DNA of 64,000 nucleotides from Pseudoponticoccus marisrubri. GTDB lineage: Bacteria; Pseudomonadota; Alphaproteobacteria; Rhodobacterales; Rhodobacteraceae. The position numbers were made by a program, and so were the translations under genes. The notes under the pieces were generated by a model. The model made no database searches, had not been told where the DNA came from, and was given only the letters and a program-made list of their open reading frames with translations. The stretch is from contig NZ_LPXO01000002.1 of NCBI RefSeq assembly GCF_001482405.1, forward strand, positions 62,001 to 126,000. The letters are read 5' to 3'. Positions 61,546 through 64,000 of this stretch are shown piece by piece; within the stretch, counting starts at the first letter, position 1, and every line of letters starts with the position of its first letter.

Positions 61546-62289
61546 TCACAGGAACTCGGCAGTCTCTTCGGGCTGCGGGCGTGCGACATCCAGCGCCTGT
61601 TCGAGCGTGAAGGTCTTGCGCATCAAGGCGCGCCCGACGATGGCACCCGCGATATTCGGCACGTAGCGCAGGCGCGAGAAGTCATCGAGCGTGTCGACAA
61701 GGCCGCTGGCGAACACGAGGTGGCGGGTCTGCGCCGCCAGCCCGGTGATCACGCCGAGATGTTTCTCGACCCCGGCGGCATCGGCATCGTGATCGGTCAC
61801 GATCACACCGGCGAGGGGCGCCTGGGCAAAGCTTTCGAGCACGGCGCTGGGGTCGAGCACGGTATCCATCTGGCGGCCAATCGGGGCCAGCCAGCCGTCG
61901 CGGATGTCGAAGTTCAGCAGCACCATGTCAGGTCGGTACTTCGCCAGCGCGCGTACCATGTCGGGGGCGGTCACGGCGAGGCTGCCCACGACAACTTGCG
62001 CCGCACCTTGCGCGATCCAGAACTCGGCGCGCTCGCGGGCGCGGATGCCGCCGGCGACTTGCACCGGGACACCGACCGCGCGGATGATCTCGGTGATCAG
62101 AGCGTCATTGTCGTGGCGCCCCTGCATGGCGTCGAGGTCGGTCACCTGCAACCGGGTCGCGCCGGCCGCGACGAAGCCGCGCGCCGTGGCCACCGGATCC
62201 ACGTGCCACAAGGTGGGCGCGTCGAAATCCCCGCCGCGCAGCGTGACGCAGCGCCCGTTCAGCAACTCGATTGTCGGAATGACCTGCAT
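61546..62289 (-). CDS. HisA-like TIM-barrel protein (divergent paralogue)
   Basis: Protein of 247 residues in the HisA/HisF family. It keeps VTDLDAMQGRHDN, QVAGGIRARE, GAAQVVVGSLAV, the Thr in GVIVTDHD and IVGRALMRKTFTLEQAL. The first strand reads IPTIELLNGRCV, with Glu where HisA has the catalytic Asp8. The Asp of LNFDIRDG may match the second catalytic Asp. Probably not the histidine-pathway enzyme; no other his gene is nearby. Start at 62289 follows GAGGG. Confidence 0.8.
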   Translation of the reverse strand: MQVIPTIELLNGRCVTLRGGDFDAPTLWHVDPVATARGFVAAGATRLQVTDLDAMQGRHDNDALITEIIRAVGVPVQVAGGIRARERAEFWIAQGAAQVVVGSLAVTAPDMVRALAKYRPDMVLLNFDIRDGWLAPIGRQMDTVLDPSAVLESFAQAPLAGVIVTDHDADAAGVEKHLGVITGLAAQTRHLVFASGLVDTLDDFSRLRYVPNIAGAIVGRALMRKTFTLEQALDVARPQPEETAEFL

Positions 62290-62396
62290 GACACCCTCCC
62301 CGGCACAAGCTTGGGAGCAGTGTAGCATGGTCGGGGCTGTTTCGCGCAGTACAGGCGCGACGCATGGCGCGCCATACGCGGCCTTCTGATACGCAG

Positions 62397-62421
62397 GACG
62401 GCGCCCTTGACGGGCGCCGTC
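62397..62421 (-). terminator. Hairpin after acpP
   Basis: GACGGCGCCC (62397-62406) and GGGCGCCGTC (62412-62421) form a ten-pair stem with a TTGAC loop, 31 bases past the acpP stop. No clear T run on the minus strand. Confidence 0.6.
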
Positions 62422-62451
62422 GGGGGCCGGGCCGGTCCCGGGCCTTTAGGC

Positions 62452-62685
62452 TTACTGGGCGTCGGAGATGAACTTGACCGCGTCGCCGAAGGTCTGGATG
62501 GTCTCGGCAGCGTCGTCCGGGATCTCGATGCCGAATTCTTCCTCGAAGGCCATGACCAGTTCCACGGTGTCGAGGCTGTCCGCGCCGAGATCGTCGATGA
62601 ACGAGGCGCTCTCGGTCACCTTGTCCTCGTCGACGCTCAGGTGCTCGACCACAATCTTCTTCACGCGATCTGCGATGTCGCTCAT
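62452..62685 (-). CDS. acpP: Acyl carrier protein
   Basis: ACP, 77 residues, acidic. The phosphopantetheine Ser lies in [21 protein letters not shown]. The start at 62685 gives [16 protein letters not shown]. It is separated from fabG by about 220 bases, which may hold its own promoter, needed for high expression. Confidence 0.97.
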   Translation of the reverse strand: MSDIADRVKKIVVEHLSVDEDKVTESASFIDDLGADSLDTVELVMAFEEEFGIEIPDDAAETIQTFGDAVKFISDAQ

Positions 62686-62905
62686 GTTCTCGTCCTCACA
62701 TAGTACAAGCGGGCCTGTTGCCCGATTCGCCCTGCCCCTTGGCGTGGCATCTGTTGCCCTTGCGGGCGGCTCGATCTCCCGGCAGAACCGGGCCATGGCC
62801 GGTCCGCCACCCCGCGTCCGTCCAAATCTGGAGGCGCCTATAGCACAGGCAACCGGGATGGCAAACGCTTTCCCACGCCGCTCTGCAGCAGGGCGCCGAA
62901 ACCCT

Positions 62906-63643
62906 TCAAAGCATGGCCATGCCGCCATTTACATGCAGCACCGTGCCGGTCACGTAGGCCGCCTCGGGGCTGGACAGGTAGAGCACCGCGGCGCCGATTT
63001 CGGCGGGCGTGCCCATGCGGCCGGTCGGGATCTGGCCGAGGATCCCGGCCTTCTGGTCGTCGGTCAGCTTCTCGGTCATGGCGGTCTCGATGAAGCCCGG
63101 CGCCACGGCGTTCACGGTGATGCCGCGGCTGGCAACCTCGTAGGCCAGCGATTTCGACATGCCGACCATGCCGGCCTTGGCGGCGGCATAGTTGCCCTGC
63201 CCGGGATTGCCGGTCGCGCCGACCACCGAGGAGATATTCACGATCCGCCCCCAGCGGGCCTTCATCATGCCGCGCAGCACGCCCTTGCACAGGCGGAACG
63301 TGGCCGAGAGATTGACGTCCAGCACCGACTGCCATTCCTCGTCCGACATGCGCATGAAGAGGTTGTCGCGGGTGATCCCGGCATTGTTGACCAGGATATC
63401 GACGCTGCCGAGCGCCTCGGCCGCCTGCTTGGGCAGTGCGGTCACCGCCTCGGCATCGGAGAGGTTGCAGGGCAGCACGTGGGCGCGGTCGCCCAGTTCC
63501 TCGGCCAGGGCCGCCAGGGGCGCCTCGCGGGTGCCCGACAGCCCCACCGTGGCACCCGCCCCGTGCAGGGCATGGGCAATGGCCCCGCCGATGCCGCCCG
63601 AGGCGCCGGTGATCAGGGCCGATTTTCCCGTCAGGTCGAACAT
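62906..63643 (-). CDS. fabG: 3-oxoacyl-ACP reductase FabG
   Basis: NADPH-dependent SDR, 245 residues: [29 protein letters not shown], catalytic Ser-Tyr-Lys in [26 protein letters not shown] and C-terminal VNGGMAML. The start at 63643 gives [13 protein letters not shown]. It follows fabD on the same strand. Confidence 0.97.
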   Translation of the reverse strand: MFDLTGKSALITGASGGIGGAIAHALHGAGATVGLSGTREAPLAALAEELGDRAHVLPCNLSDAEAVTALPKQAAEALGSVDILVNNAGITRDNLFMRMSDEEWQSVLDVNLSATFRLCKGVLRGMMKARWGRIVNISSVVGATGNPGQGNYAAAKAGMVGMSKSLAYEVASRGITVNAVAPGFIETAMTEKLTDDQKAGILGQIPTGRMGTPAEIGAAVLYLSSPEAAYVTGTVLHVNGGMAML

Positions 63644-63718
63644 TCTCGTCTTCCTTGTCGCTGGCGCAAATTCCATGGATGGAACTTGCAAATTTCTTGC
63701 AAGAAATTTGGGCGCGGC

Positions 63719-64000
63719 TCAGCCGTTCAGGCTGTCCACCGCGCCGGTCACGTCGGCCGGGGCGCCGATATTGCGCACGGTGGCCGGCTTGTGGATGCGG
63801 CGCACCATGCCCGACAGGGCCTTGCCGGCGCCGATTTCCCAGAAGCTGTCCACGTCCTGTGCGGCCATCCAGGCCACGGATTCCCGCCAGCGCACCGCGC
63901 CGCAGATCTGCTCGACCAGCAGGGCGCGGATCGTGTCGGGATCGCTGACCGCCTCGGCGCGCACATTGGCGACCACCGGCACGGCGGGCGCGGCGATGGT
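63719..64000 (-). CDS. fabD: Malonyl-CoA:ACP transacylase FabD, C-terminal part
   Basis: The last 93 residues of FabD; the frame is open through the right edge, so the 5' part is outside. Diagnostic stretches are VVANVRAEAVSDPDTIRALLVEQICGAVRWRESV and DSFWEIGAGKALSGMVRRI. Catalytic Ser and His lie outside the window. Order fabD-fabG-acpP is standard. Confidence 0.93.
   Translation of the reverse strand, partial: TIAAPAVPVVANVRAEAVSDPDTIRALLVEQICGAVRWRESVAWMAAQDVDSFWEIGAGKALSGMVRRIHKPATVRNIGAPADVTGAVDSLNG

Noticed and set aside
1-64000. CRISPR array, insertion sequences, prophage or plasmid origin
   Set aside because: I saw no regularly spaced direct repeats, transposase, integrase, phage structural or replication initiator gene.

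Overview
The window is high-GC (roughly two thirds G+C by eye) alphaproteobacterial chromosome, almost certainly from the Rhodobacteraceae/roseobacter group. This rests on the gene order bamE<>yceD-rpmF-plsX-fabH-ihfA-merR, the fabD-fabG-acpP run, BolA next to a J-domain protein, OlsB-like and AcuI proteins, and several osmolyte/DMSP-type genes. I see no insertion sequence, phage gene, CRISPR array or plasmid function. Gene density is high and many neighbours overlap by 1-4 bases (ATGA junctions).

Region by region: 1-3.4 kb holds cell-wall enzymes with export signals (L,D-transpeptidase cut by the left edge, M15/DUF882 peptidase, polysaccharide deacetylase) and two identical tRNA-Asp genes. 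3.4-8.6 kb has pirin, a Zn-protease/RimK fusion, an array of four perfect palindromes, SufT, a SatD/DUF3307 pair and an IscA-type carrier. 8.6-13.5 kb has a class II histone deacetylase-like enzyme, an AbrB-type membrane protein, an ABC-F ATPase and an OlsB-like acyltransferase. 13.6-18.6 kb is the conserved bamE / yceD-rpmF-plsX-fabH / ihfA-merR block, with a consensus IHF site before ihfA, then tRNA-Pro. 18.9-25.1 kb has an SGNH-like acidic protein, a small periplasmic protein, a UspA-BCCT operon, acrylyl-CoA reductase and DinB.

25.3-34.7 kb is the most unusual part. Four receiver-type proteins and two histidine kinases (one membrane-bound, one soluble receiver-kinase) form a phosphorelay cluster with visibly lower GC. 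It is followed by a translationally coupled pair: an ATP-grasp ligase and a 679-residue protein of no recognised family in which I can read a complete papain-like Gln-Cys-His-Asn set. This ligase plus cysteine amidase/peptidase pair is my best candidate for an undescribed system.

35-44 kb has a DUF4177-like protein, BolA, a J-domain protein, MsrB, a fasciclin protein, L-serine dehydratase, a betaine/choline-type ABC transporter and an XRE-cupin regulator. 44.4-55.1 kb has tRNA-Thr, a GcvT/DmdA-like methyltransferase and a nine-gene, tightly overlapping peptide-transporter operon that includes a gamma-glutamyltransferase, a PuuE-type deacetylase and an SDR under a GntR-like regulator. 55.2-59.3 kb is an AttEFGH-like exporter/lipocalin operon. 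59.4-64 kb has mazG, a solitary FbpA-type iron-binding protein, a divergent HisA paralogue, and acpP, fabG and the 3' end of fabD.

Together the window combines envelope and fatty-acid housekeeping with compatible-solute/DMSP-type metabolism (BCCT, ABC betaine uptake, GcvT/DmdA-like, AcuI), which fits a marine heterotroph; the lifestyle is inference.
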